A program made the translations under genes and the position numbers. The notes under the pieces are model-generated. The model was not told where the DNA came from. It ran no database searches and saw nothing but the letters and a program-made list of their open reading frames with translations. Positions 42,156-49,530 of a stretch of 64,000 nt of DNA are shown here, one piece after another. The stretch's first letter is position 1. Every line of letters begins with the position of its first letter. The stretch comes from Spirosoma aerolatum. GTDB taxonomy: Bacteria > Bacteroidota > Bacteroidia > Cytophagales > Spirosomataceae. The DNA lies in assembly GCF_002056795.1 (NCBI RefSeq), contig NZ_CP020104.1:6147501-6211500 (forward strand), written 5' to 3'.

Positions 42156-43091
42156 ATGAACCAGCCCCCTATCCCGATCATTGACCCGGATACGTTTGTC
42201 GATCAATTCGTCGACGAGGATGCCCGCCAGCAGGCACGGCATCCCCATTCATGGTCCGATAGCCACTTTCCGACCAACCGTTTTTTTACTCTGATGCGGA
42301 TTGAGGATTTTGCTCGCCGGATTGCATTTCCGATCCCAACCAGCCGGAGTTTTCATTATGATTTTATGCTCCTGACCCGTGGCTCCATTCAGCGGACGTA
42401 TGGTTTAGAGTCTTACACGATTGGTCCAGGCATGTTTTCAGTGTACCGGGCAGGTGATATTGTCTCAACGGATAGCTGCATGGCCGATGCCACCGGATTT
42501 TATGGTCTGTTCGATGCTGAGTACGTATTAGCTACGCTTAAAAATCCTCATGCGTTAGCCGAACTGAGCTTTTTACAGCCTGATGCCAGCCCGGTATTGT
42601 CGCTTGGCCCGGTAATTTTATCGGACTTGCTGGCGCAATTAGGCCGAATTGAACGGGCACTTCTAAGCCAGCGTACGGATAGCCAGGCGTATATCAGCTC
42701 GTTGTTCTATGCATTCTTACTGGATGTGCAGCAGCAATATGGTCATCGTAAGCAGAGTCGTCAGCTAACTTCGTCGGCGTTGCTTACGGCCAACTTCCGG
42801 CAGTTGCTGACCCGTCATATCCTGAGCAAACGCACCGTAAATGAATACGCAGATTTACTGGCCGTAACCCCGAACCACCTCAACAAATGCATAAAAGAAG
42901 CCACCGGTAAGCCTGCCAGCGTATGGATTGCCGAGATGCTTCTCCTGGAAGCGAAGGTACTGCTTGGTCAACCGAGTTTGTCCATCTCGGAGATTGCTTA
43001 CCGACTCAGTTTTGACGACCTATCGTATTTTGCCCGTTTCTTCAAAAAACATACCGGCCTCAATCCGACCCAATACCGTCAGCAGGCATAA
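42156..43091 (+). CDS. AraC-family transcriptional regulator
   Basis: A 311-residue regulator starting MNQPPIPIIDPDTFVDQ; the longer frame upstream overlaps the preceding gene and was rejected. The N-terminal part (about 45-190) is a cupin-like sensor (FHYDFMLLTRGSIQRTYG). The C-terminal double helix-turn-helix (about 210-311) is typical: KRTVNEYADLLAVTPNHLNKCIKEATGKPASVWI and LSISEIAYRLSFDDLSYFARFFKKHTGLNPTQYR in two parts. It probably regulates the TspO-like gene that follows on the same strand, or unlinked genes. Confidence 0.9.
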   Translation: MNQPPIPIIDPDTFVDQFVDEDARQQARHPHSWSDSHFPTNRFFTLMRIEDFARRIAFPIPTSRSFHYDFMLLTRGSIQRTYGLESYTIGPGMFSVYRAGDIVSTDSCMADATGFYGLFDAEYVLATLKNPHALAELSFLQPDASPVLSLGPVILSDLLAQLGRIERALLSQRTDSQAYISSLFYAFLLDVQQQYGHRKQSRQLTSSALLTANFRQLLTRHILSKRTVNEYADLLAVTPNHLNKCIKEATGKPASVWIAEMLLLEAKVLLGQPSLSISEIAYRLSFDDLSYFARFFKKHTGLNPTQYRQQA

Positions 43092-43187
43092 ATTGTGCGT
43101 CAATTGCCCCGATTTGTCCTAGTCCTGTGCTGAATAGGGCCGCTACTTTTGTGCTGTCGCGTTGAAACAAGAGCGGCACCTTTAGTC

Positions 43188-43727
43188 ATGAAATCGACAT
43201 CATTTGTTCAGGTACACGGCGATTCAGCGAATGGGTCAGGCACGGGAAGCAGGCCCATCTATGTGCTGGTTTTCTTTTCAATCGGTACGTTAGGGCTAGG
43301 CATGCTGACGGCCTATCTCAGCTTTTCGCTATTCCCATTCGATAATACCTACAGGTTACCAGTTATTTATCCACCCCAATGGGTGTTTTGGGTGGTTTGG
43401 CTTGTGCTCTACCCCACTATGGGTTTAGCGGCCGGGTATGTCTGGCTTCAACGAAATACGTTTGACATCCGGGGAGCCATGATCTACTACGTATCCATCT
43501 TGTTGACGAACGTTCTGTTTCTGCCCATTGCCAATGTGTCTAAGGGTAATCCAGCCATCATGACCTTTATGGACATCAATGGCGTGCTGACAGCAGTGCT
43601 CCTGGGCTGGCTGTTTTTGCGTTATTCAAAACGAGCCTTTTACTATTTGCTACCCTTGATTATCTGGATGCCGGTAACGACCACGTTTAAGATTTTGTTG
43701 TGGTTGGCTAACCCGACAAACCCCTGA
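43188..43727 (+). CDS. TspO/MBR-family membrane protein
   Basis: A 179-residue inner-membrane protein with five hydrophobic segments. YPPQWVFWVVWLVLYPTMG (about residues 61-79) is the TspO signature region, with Trp-rich helix 2. TspO proteins bind tetrapyrroles and are linked to redox or stress control. The N-terminal 25 residues (SFVQVHGDSANGSGTGSRP) are longer than in typical TspO. It starts at ATG 43188, about 95 bp after the AraC gene, and ends before a terminator at 43790-43822. Confidence 0.75.
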   Translation: MKSTSFVQVHGDSANGSGTGSRPIYVLVFFSIGTLGLGMLTAYLSFSLFPFDNTYRLPVIYPPQWVFWVVWLVLYPTMGLAAGYVWLQRNTFDIRGAMIYYVSILLTNVLFLPIANVSKGNPAIMTFMDINGVLTAVLLGWLFLRYSKRAFYYLLPLIIWMPVTTTFKILLWLANPTNP

Positions 43728-43745
43728 ATGCATTGACGGTCTTAT

Positions 43746-43757
43746 GTTGACGTCAAC
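43746..43757. promoter_or_regulatory. GTTGACGTCAAC palindrome
   Basis: A perfect 12-bp palindrome between the TspO-like gene and the second Crp/Fnr gene, 78 bp before the latter's start. It shares TTGAC/GTCAA half-sites with 39363-39376 but has different spacing, so a common regulator is uncertain. Confidence 0.3.
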
Positions 43758-43789
43758 TTGTCGACTGCGGCCCAATTTTCACCTTCTTT

Positions 43790-43822
43790 GCCCGAACATT
43801 TTCCTGGTGATCGGGCTTTTTT
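43790..43822 (+). terminator. Intrinsic terminator after the TspO-like gene
   Basis: GCCCGA (43790-43795) pairs with TCGGGC (43811-43816), followed by six T (43817-43822). It ends 13 bp before the start codon of the next Crp/Fnr gene, so that gene either starts very near the T run or is expressed by read-through. Confidence 0.7.
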
Positions 43823-43834
43823 GTAGTTTGTTCT

Positions 43835-44434
43835 ATGAACAATCAGCGACTTACCCCCGACCAGCGTTTGCGGCATCAGATTGAGCAGTTTGTACCCTTA
43901 ACCGACGATGACTGGGGTTTGCTGGCTCCGCATCTAACGATTTCAACCCTTAAAAAACACGCCTTATTTGCTGAGGAAGGGCGCGTTTCGGTCGAGGTGG
44001 GCTTTGTGATCGAGGGGATGTTCCGACAGTTCTACACGAAAGATGGCGAGGAACGAACGACCTACTTTTTCTTTGAAAATCACTTTCTCTCGGCCTATAT
44101 CAGTTGCCTAACCGGCAAACCCTCTCTCATTACCATCGAAGCCCTCAGTGACAGTACGTATATTGGCTTTCCGTACGCCTTACTCAAAAACCTGTTCGAC
44201 CAACGCATGGCCTGGCAGAAGTTCGGGCGGCTCATTGCCGAATACCTGACCATTGGCCTGGAAGAACGAATGGCTAGCCTGCTCCTGCTCAGCCCCGAAG
44301 AACGCTACCTTGATTTGCTGGAAGGCAGCAAAAAGAAAATTCTGGAACGGGTACCTCAGCACTACATCGCCAATTACCTAGGCATTACACCCGTGAGCAT
44401 GAGCCGAATACGAAACCGGATACAGAAAAAATAA
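43835..44434 (+). CDS. Crp/Fnr-family cyclic-nucleotide-binding-domain regulator
   Basis: A 199-residue protein. The cNMP-binding roll (about 30-125) shows LKKHALFAEEGRVSVEVGFVIEGMFRQF split in two and RTTYFFFENHFLSAYIS; the C-terminal part (about 140-199) ends with a short helix-turn-helix, YLGITPVSMSRIRNRI. It belongs to the group of Bacteroidota Crp-like proteins that lack the cAMP-binding Arg/Ser pair. It precedes the SRPBCC gene by about 86 bp on the same strand. Not a duplicate of the protein at 38785-39357: only the general fold is shared. Confidence 0.88.
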   Translation: MNNQRLTPDQRLRHQIEQFVPLTDDDWGLLAPHLTISTLKKHALFAEEGRVSVEVGFVIEGMFRQFYTKDGEERTTYFFFENHFLSAYISCLTGKPSLITIEALSDSTYIGFPYALLKNLFDQRMAWQKFGRLIAEYLTIGLEERMASLLLLSPEERYLDLLEGSKKKILERVPQHYIANYLGITPVSMSRIRNRIQKK

Positions 44435-44520
44435 GGCTCAGGTGATTCCTTATCTTTTGTTAACGTTCCGGGCGAGCGGGCAGGTGCAATTTTGTATCAT
44501 CAAGTTAACCATAACGCAAG

Positions 44521-45090
44521 ATGAACACAATCGCTAAATCAACCATGCTGGCTGCCCTGATGAGCGTATCGGGCTTTGCCGCCATTACCTCAAACAAGGC
44601 TACCCTGGCAGTAGCCCCCAACAAATCAAATGACCGATCAGCCAGCAAAACCATGAACGTACTAACAAACCCCAAAGCACCCGTAACGTGCAGTAAACGT
44701 ATTATCATTAACGCCAGCCCCGATAAAGTCTGGAACCTGCTGGCCAACATCAACAACTGGGCGAGCTGGCAAACCGACATTACGAAACCATCACTCAACG
44801 GGCCCGTGCAACCCGGCACTACGTTCGACTGGAAAACGGGCGGGGCAGGTATTCACTCGACGCTGCATACCGTTGAACCCAACAAAAGCCTTGGTTGGAC
44901 GGGTAAAACATTTGGCATGTACGCCGTTCATAACTGGACACTGACCGAAGTACCCGGCGGTACGCAGGTAGCAGTCGATGAATCAATGGAAGGGTTTCTG
45001 GCCGGGCTATTTAAATCGTCGTTCAACAAGAATCTGGCAAAAGATATGCAGCATTGGCTGGAACTGCTCAAAGCAGAATCGGAGAAGTAA
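44521..45090 (+). CDS. SRPBCC-family protein with signal peptide
   Basis: A 189-residue protein. The N-terminus (MNTIAKSTMLAALMSVSGFAAIT) looks like a signal peptide, followed by a linker to about residue 58. The domain then reads CSKRIIINASPDKVWNLLANINNWASWQ (two segments), FDWKTGGAGIHSTLHTVEP and LGWTGKTFGMYAVHNWTL, the standard START/SRPBCC (polyketide cyclase) helix-grip pattern. Most such proteins are cytoplasmic, so export is noteworthy. A second in-frame ATG (residue 47, MNVLTNPKAPV) would give a cytoplasmic form; the first was kept because the leader is well formed. Ligand unknown. Confidence 0.82.
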   Translation: MNTIAKSTMLAALMSVSGFAAITSNKATLAVAPNKSNDRSASKTMNVLTNPKAPVTCSKRIIINASPDKVWNLLANINNWASWQTDITKPSLNGPVQPGTTFDWKTGGAGIHSTLHTVEPNKSLGWTGKTFGMYAVHNWTLTEVPGGTQVAVDESMEGFLAGLFKSSFNKNLAKDMQHWLELLKAESEK

Positions 45091-45108
45091 AGAGGACAAG
45101 CAGCCATT

Positions 45109-45134
45109 CGTCTGCAAGTATCTCCTTGCAGACG
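45109..45134. terminator. Hairpin between convergent genes
   Basis: CGTCTGCAAG (45109-45118), 6-nt loop TATCTC, CTTGCAGACG (45125-45134): a perfect 10-bp stem between the SRPBCC gene (ends 45090, plus) and the HxlR gene (ends 45171, minus). It probably stops transcription, although the T run is weak. Confidence 0.55.
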
Positions 45135-45170
45135 TTGGTTATAACAGGTGAAAGCAGCACAAGGCTAGGT

Positions 45171-45569
45171 TTAGCGTGCAGACTGACTAGCCGCTTCGGC
45201 CTCGTAGCGCTCCTGTACGCGTTGGGTCAAGTTGTGAGCCAGCCCCCAATCGTACACCTGCGCCAGCAGCGGAAGGAGCGACTGACCCAGTTCCGCCAGA
45301 TAATACTCGGTGCGGGGAGGCACTTCGGCGAAGATCGTTTTTCCGATGAAGCCATCCTGCTCCAATTCCTTCAGTTGCTGACCCAGCATTTTCTGCGATA
45401 GCCCCGGCAGTTGGTTCCGCAACAAGCTAAAGCGGTTTATGTCCTGGGCAATGTTCCAGATCAGGGCAATTTTCCACCGACCTCCCAGCAGGTGAAAGGT
45501 ACTCAGAATGGGGCAGTTGGCTGTTAACTGCTTCGCGTTTTGGGTATTGGTAGACGTAGCTTTTCGCAT
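45171..45569 (-). CDS. HxlR-family transcriptional regulator
   Basis: A 132-residue winged-helix regulator. The signature is CPILSTFHLLGGRWKIALIW (about residues 19-38), with the conserved Cys that in some members senses aldehydes or oxidants. It continues RFSLLRNQLPGLSQKMLGQQLKELEQDGFIGK and ends with the dimerisation helix. It is divergent from the SDR gene at 45663-46376 with a 93-bp gap, a standard arrangement for HxlR proteins controlling a neighbouring oxidoreductase, so regulation of that SDR (and perhaps the SnoaL-like gene) is likely. Confidence 0.9.
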   Translation of the reverse strand: MRKATSTNTQNAKQLTANCPILSTFHLLGGRWKIALIWNIAQDINRFSLLRNQLPGLSQKMLGQQLKELEQDGFIGKTIFAEVPPRTEYYLAELGQSLLPLLAQVYDWGLAHNLTQRVQERYEAEAASQSAR

Positions 45570-45662
45570 CTCACTTTTTTGTTACAGACTCACTAATCCG
45601 TGACTACTTGAATGCCTTTTGCGAGGGATTGAATTTTGCACCGTCAATTCAACAATAAACCA

Positions 45663-46376
45663 ATGGCATTCAGCAACAAGAACATCGTCATCATCGGAGG
45701 AAGTTCAGGCATCGGTTTCGCAACGGCTCAACTCGCCTACCAACAGGGGGCTACCGTCACTATCACTGGCACCTCTACGGCCACTGCTCAACAGGCGGCC
45801 CAACGCATCGGTAACGTAGCCGCTTACCCACTCGACATTACCGACGAACAGGCCGTTAATCGGTTCTTTAACCAACTCACTGCCATCGATCATGTATTTG
45901 TGTCGGCGGGTGGTACTAAGTTAGGCAGCCTTTTCGAGGGCAGCGTGGCCGACCACACCACACCCATCCAATTGCGACTACTTGGTAATATCCACGTTGT
46001 TCGGGCGGCTGCCTCCAAATTACGCCCTGGCGGTTCCTTTACGTTCACCGGTGGCCTTTCGACCGACCGCCCTGTGTCGGGAGCCTGGGTGTCGGGTATC
46101 GCCACAGCCATAGCCGAGCAGATGGCCCGCGTACTGGCGCTGGATTTGGCGCCCATCCGCTTCAATGCCATTTCGCCCGGGTATACCGACACCCCGATGT
46201 GGAATAACGTGCTGGGCGATAATCGGGAACAGGTGCTGGCTACTGTAGCGCAAACCCTCCCCGTTAAACGCATTGCTCGGCCCGACGAAGTGGCCAAGGC
46301 GGTACTTTTTCTCATGCAGAACGAATCCGTCACGGGTGAGGTGCTTCACGTGGATGGCGGAGCACGGTTAGTCTAA
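45663..46376 (+). CDS. Atypical SDR lacking the YxxxK catalytic pair
   Basis: A 237-residue SDR starting MAFSNKNIVIIGGSSGIG; the ATG at 45663 fits the family start. It has the nucleotide motif GGSSGIG (about residues 10-16), LDITDEQAV and a C-terminal VDGGARLV. The usual NNAG is VSAGG, and where YxxxK is expected the sequence reads GAWVSGIATAIAEQ, so the catalytic Tyr and Lys are replaced by Trp and Ile. A distinct branch of SDR-like proteins in environmental bacteria has this look. It is divergent from an HxlR regulator, a frequent pairing. Activity as a normal dehydrogenase is doubtful. Confidence 0.85.
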   Translation: MAFSNKNIVIIGGSSGIGFATAQLAYQQGATVTITGTSTATAQQAAQRIGNVAAYPLDITDEQAVNRFFNQLTAIDHVFVSAGGTKLGSLFEGSVADHTTPIQLRLLGNIHVVRAAASKLRPGGSFTFTGGLSTDRPVSGAWVSGIATAIAEQMARVLALDLAPIRFNAISPGYTDTPMWNNVLGDNREQVLATVAQTLPVKRIARPDEVAKAVLFLMQNESVTGEVLHVDGGARLV

Positions 46377-46415
46377 TTTCAACCAATTTTTTCAAGTCAA
46401 AACAACCTAAAGTTC

Positions 46416-46769
46416 ATGGCAACTGCAACCATTGAACAAGCCCTCAATGGGCTTGTCGACTTAGTAAATCAAGGTAAACCGATGGACGCTTTCGATACCT
46501 ATTACCATCCCAATCTGGAAAAAACCGACCTCGACGGTGTAACCGTAACGGGCCTGGCCGAAAATTACCGCGTTGGCGAGGAGCTGCTACGCAAAATCAC
46601 CGCGGTTCGGACGTTTGCTCATAGGGGTACCCTTGTGGTTGGGAACCGGAGTTTTGTGGTTTGGGAACTGGATTTCGACCACGCTGACAATGGGCGGGTT
46701 AACGTGACGGAGGTAGCCATTCAGGATTGGCAGGACGGCAAAATAATCCGGGAGCGTTTCATTGCCTGA
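46416..46769 (+). CDS. SnoaL/NTF2-like protein
   Basis: A 117-residue cytoplasmic protein of the NTF2-like fold: IEQALNGLVDLVNQGKPMDAFDTYY (opening helices), NLEKTDLDG, GTLVVGNRSFVVWELDF and VAIQDWQDGKIIRERFIA, the closing strands common in SnoaL-like and ketosteroid-isomerase-like proteins. It follows the SDR gene by 39 bp on the same strand and is likely in one transcript with it. A large palindromic hairpin (46873-46961) closes the unit. Catalytic residues are not assignable. Confidence 0.82.
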   Translation: MATATIEQALNGLVDLVNQGKPMDAFDTYYHPNLEKTDLDGVTVTGLAENYRVGEELLRKITAVRTFAHRGTLVVGNRSFVVWELDFDHADNGRVNVTEVAIQDWQDGKIIRERFIA

Positions 46770-46872
46770 CTAGTCTCGCCGGTTACCACATACGCTATAT
46801 CTCCCCGATTTGGCGTATGTGATCATTAAACAATCGTGAATTATGAATCATTAGAAAAGTAAATCATAGACG

Positions 46873-46961
46873 TTTTGTCATCCCGACGTCAGGAGGGATC
46901 TTCGGTAAGTTGGCGTACTTCGTCTCATGCGAAGATCCCTCCTGACGTCGGGATGACAAAA
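46873..46961. terminator. 32-bp perfect inverted repeat, likely bidirectional terminator
   Basis: Arms 46873-46904 and 46930-46961 are exact reverse complements over 32 bp (TTTTGTCATCCCGACGTC... at the left end), with a 25-nt loop. The ends are T-rich on either strand. It lies between convergent genes (SnoaL-like plus, SDR minus). The length and internal GACGTC symmetry suggest a repeat family rather than a simple terminator. Confidence 0.7.
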
Positions 46962-47012
46962 TTAACTAACTGAAAGCTAATCCTTTACAGAAAAATCTAA
47001 CCATAATTCACG

Positions 47013-47858
47013 TTAAACAACCGTTGGTTTGAAACCCTTTTCGACTACACTCCTGACGATCCCGTGGAACCAGTTTAGGGGTATTATCCGCCGTAAAGCC
47101 AGTAGCAAGGGCGACTGACCACCTACGGGATAGCGAAGCCGGAATGAGCGGTCGTTGGCGGCTACGAAAATTTTCCTGGCCACTACCTCCGGCCCCGGTG
47201 CATCGGCACCCGCTTTTTGGGAGTTGGCGAGCGTAACACGCACATACTCATCGTAGGCCGTCAACCCATCTTTTTGGAGCAAATCCTGCGAGCGGTCGTA
47301 GAAATCGGTTTTAATAGCGCCGGGCTCGATGTTTTTCACGCGGATGTTGAACGGCCGTAACTCAAACGACAACGCTTCGGTGAAGCCTTCAACCGCCCAC
47401 TTGGTTCCGTGATAAATACTGTAGATTGGAAACGTAATGAGCCCGCCCATCGACGTTACGTTGATGATCGTTCCGTTACGTTTCTCCCGGAAGTAGGGCA
47501 GTATTTCGCGGATCACGTTCATCACGCCAAATACGTTGGTGTCAAACTGGCGTTGTACCTGTTCCGGGCTGGCCGCTTCAAATACGCCCACAGCCCCATA
47601 ACCCGCATTATTAACCAGTACGTCGATGCCTCCGAAAGCCGTTCGGGCATCGGCGATTGCCTGCCGAATGCTGTCCATCTCCAGCACATCCAGCCGAAAT
47701 AGCTTAACATTTGGGAGTTTACCAAGCTCGGTTTCTTTGGCAGGTGTCCGCATGGTAGCGGCTACGTTCCAGCCCTGCTGAGCAAAATAAAGCGCGGTAG
47801 CTTTGCCAATGCCCGACGAACTGCCGGTAATAAAAACGGTTTTGGTTGCCTTATTCAT
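47013..47858 (-). CDS. Short-chain dehydrogenase/reductase
   Basis: A 281-residue classical SDR: TGSSSGIG (about residues 11-18), DVLVNNAGYG (about 78-87), catalytic Ser in NVTSMGG (about 136-142) and YHGTK (about 151-155), then NIEPGAIKTDFYDRS. A C-terminal extension of about 35 residues (ALRRIIPLNWFHGIVRSVVEKGF) is usual for the YbbO-type group. It stands next to a TetR regulator transcribed in the same direction 88 bp upstream. No glycan context; a role in detoxification or lipid metabolism is possible. Confidence 0.88.
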   Translation of the reverse strand: MNKATKTVFITGSSSGIGKATALYFAQQGWNVAATMRTPAKETELGKLPNVKLFRLDVLEMDSIRQAIADARTAFGGIDVLVNNAGYGAVGVFEAASPEQVQRQFDTNVFGVMNVIREILPYFREKRNGTIINVTSMGGLITFPIYSIYHGTKWAVEGFTEALSFELRPFNIRVKNIEPGAIKTDFYDRSQDLLQKDGLTAYDEYVRVTLANSQKAGADAPGPEVVARKIFVAANDRSFRLRYPVGGQSPLLLALRRIIPLNWFHGIVRSVVEKGFKPTVV

Positions 47859-47946
47859 GATGGCCTGAGAAATGATTTTATAATGAAAAAATATTCAATT
47901 AAAGACTAAAAATTAAGACGACATGCTACGCCGTCTCTACAACTAG

Positions 47947-48525
47947 TTATCGTTTAACACCGTCCCAGATAACTGAGAATGTCAACTCCCAGTCGCTTTT
48001 GCTAATGGGTTGCTGCGAAAAAAGAGCCTGTTTGGCCAGTTCATTAAGCATACCACAAACCAGCGTGACCAGCAAATCCGGGTTGGCTTCTTTAATGATC
48101 ATTTGCTGCTGACCTTCTACCACCAGATCATAAATGGGTTGCATAACGCTGGCTTCTTCGGCGCGTATGACCTCCGTTTCTGCAAAGTAAGGAGAGCGGA
48201 AATACTGTTCAAAAAAAGCGGCATACTCGGGATATTTTAAATTGTCATCCAGATAGTTACGGGTTATTTTCTGAATTTTAACCCGTAGCGGATCAGTAGC
48301 TGCAATCCCTGCATTGAGGTCGCTGAGGCTTTTGCGAAGCAGATAGGCATAGAGCCGCTGGATCAGGGCAGGCTTATCATCGAAATAGACGTACACCGTA
48401 CCCGTAGCCACACCGGCCTCCCTGGCCAGGTCCGACATTTTGAGCCCCGATAGCCCGGTCTGCATAATGAGCCGCAGGGCCGTATCGAGTATGATCTTTT
48501 CCTTTGCTTCGTCTTTAGTGCGCAT
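47947..48525 (-). CDS. TetR/AcrR-family transcriptional regulator
   Basis: A 192-residue repressor-type protein. The N-terminal helix-turn-helix (about 8-55) shows AKEKIILDTALRLIMQTGL, MSDLAREAGVATGTVYVYF and DDKPALIQRLY; the rest is an all-helical ligand domain ending SVIWDGVKR. It lies directly upstream of the SDR gene on the same strand and probably regulates it along with itself. The gap before it (48526-48669) is AT-rich and carries no gene. Confidence 0.9.
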   Translation of the reverse strand: MRTKDEAKEKIILDTALRLIMQTGLSGLKMSDLAREAGVATGTVYVYFDDKPALIQRLYAYLLRKSLSDLNAGIAATDPLRVKIQKITRNYLDDNLKYPEYAAFFEQYFRSPYFAETEVIRAEEASVMQPIYDLVVEGQQQMIIKEANPDLLVTLVCGMLNELAKQALFSQQPISKSDWELTFSVIWDGVKR

Positions 48526-48669
48526 ACCAATTGGCGTATTGACGATGCAAAGGAAAGTGAATATTTATTCATTTACAAATTTCAGATGAATTTTTATTCA
48601 CTTTATATAAAAACAGACAAGTCGCAAAACCTATCAAACCATTTAAAGGCTTGTTTGCTTTTAAGCGTC

Positions 48670-49398
48670 TTACTGGCCGATGGGCGTTTTATCCGCAATT
48701 TTCTGCAAGCGTTCAGCCTCAGCTTCTGATAATCCGGCAGCAGGTTTACCGTCATGGACGATCTGACGGGGCAGTCCCATTGCCTGTTTGCTGGTGATGG
48801 TTCGGTACAGGATACAACCTGCCAGATAACTACCCGCCAGGTTCGGATGGCGTCCATCGGGACCGTGCAGAGCTATACTGTCGCGCAAGGCTAGTTTCCA
48901 GGCTTCACCCACGGGGGCTACCAGAGCCCCTAACTCCTTACCGATTGTCTGGTAGGCTTCGGTGAGTTTGGGTTGTTCATCGGGTGTGGCTTTAGCCGCC
49001 CAGGTAACATAGAACAGCGTTTTTGCTTTCGTTTTTTTAATTTCAGCGTCGAGTAATCGGGCATATTGAAAAAAAGCGTCCCGGTTTGTGAACGGTCGGA
49101 CACTCTGCTCCTGAAGCACAACAAAATCCCAGGGTTTGCTATAAATAGCCGCTTTGGCCTTACCATCCTCCCATTGTTTTTGGAGGGTGGCCCCTCCTAC
49201 CGTGACCGATGCGTAGCCAAACTTTATGCCCTTCCCTGCCATCAACTGGGCGAGTAATTCGGGGAGGTCGTTGCCATAGGTATAGCTGTTACCAATAAAT
49301 AAAACCCGCACCGAATCAGGTTTGGTGTAAGCAAACAGACTTTCCTGCCCAATGGCATATAAGGCAAAAACCAGGATTAATAAACGAATTTTAGTCAT
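48670..49398 (-). CDS. Exported SGNH/GDSL-type hydrolase (DUF4886-like)
   Basis: A 242-residue protein starting MTKIRLLILVFALYAIG; the ATG at 49398 gives a good signal peptide, while the longer frame does not. Block I is VLFIGNSYTYGNDLPELL (Ser in GNSYT as nucleophile candidate), block III-like WDFVVLQEQSVRP and block V DGRHPNLAGSYLAG with the Asp-x-x-His pair. This is the SGNH esterase pattern found in DUF4886 proteins; relatives deacetylate glycans. It follows a Gfo/Idh/MocA gene on the same strand by about 130 bp. Confidence 0.82.
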   Translation of the reverse strand: MTKIRLLILVFALYAIGQESLFAYTKPDSVRVLFIGNSYTYGNDLPELLAQLMAGKGIKFGYASVTVGGATLQKQWEDGKAKAAIYSKPWDFVVLQEQSVRPFTNRDAFFQYARLLDAEIKKTKAKTLFYVTWAAKATPDEQPKLTEAYQTIGKELGALVAPVGEAWKLALRDSIALHGPDGRHPNLAGSYLAGCILYRTITSKQAMGLPRQIVHDGKPAAGLSEAEAERLQKIADKTPIGQ

Positions 49399-49530
49399 AG
49401 GAGGTATCTGGGACGGTATTAATGGATTACAAAAATAAAATAACCACCGAGGCCCGGAGATCACAGAGTGGAATGGCTAAAAAAGCTCTGTGTTCTCCGT
49501 GACTCTGTAGTTACCATTTGTTTAGAATCG

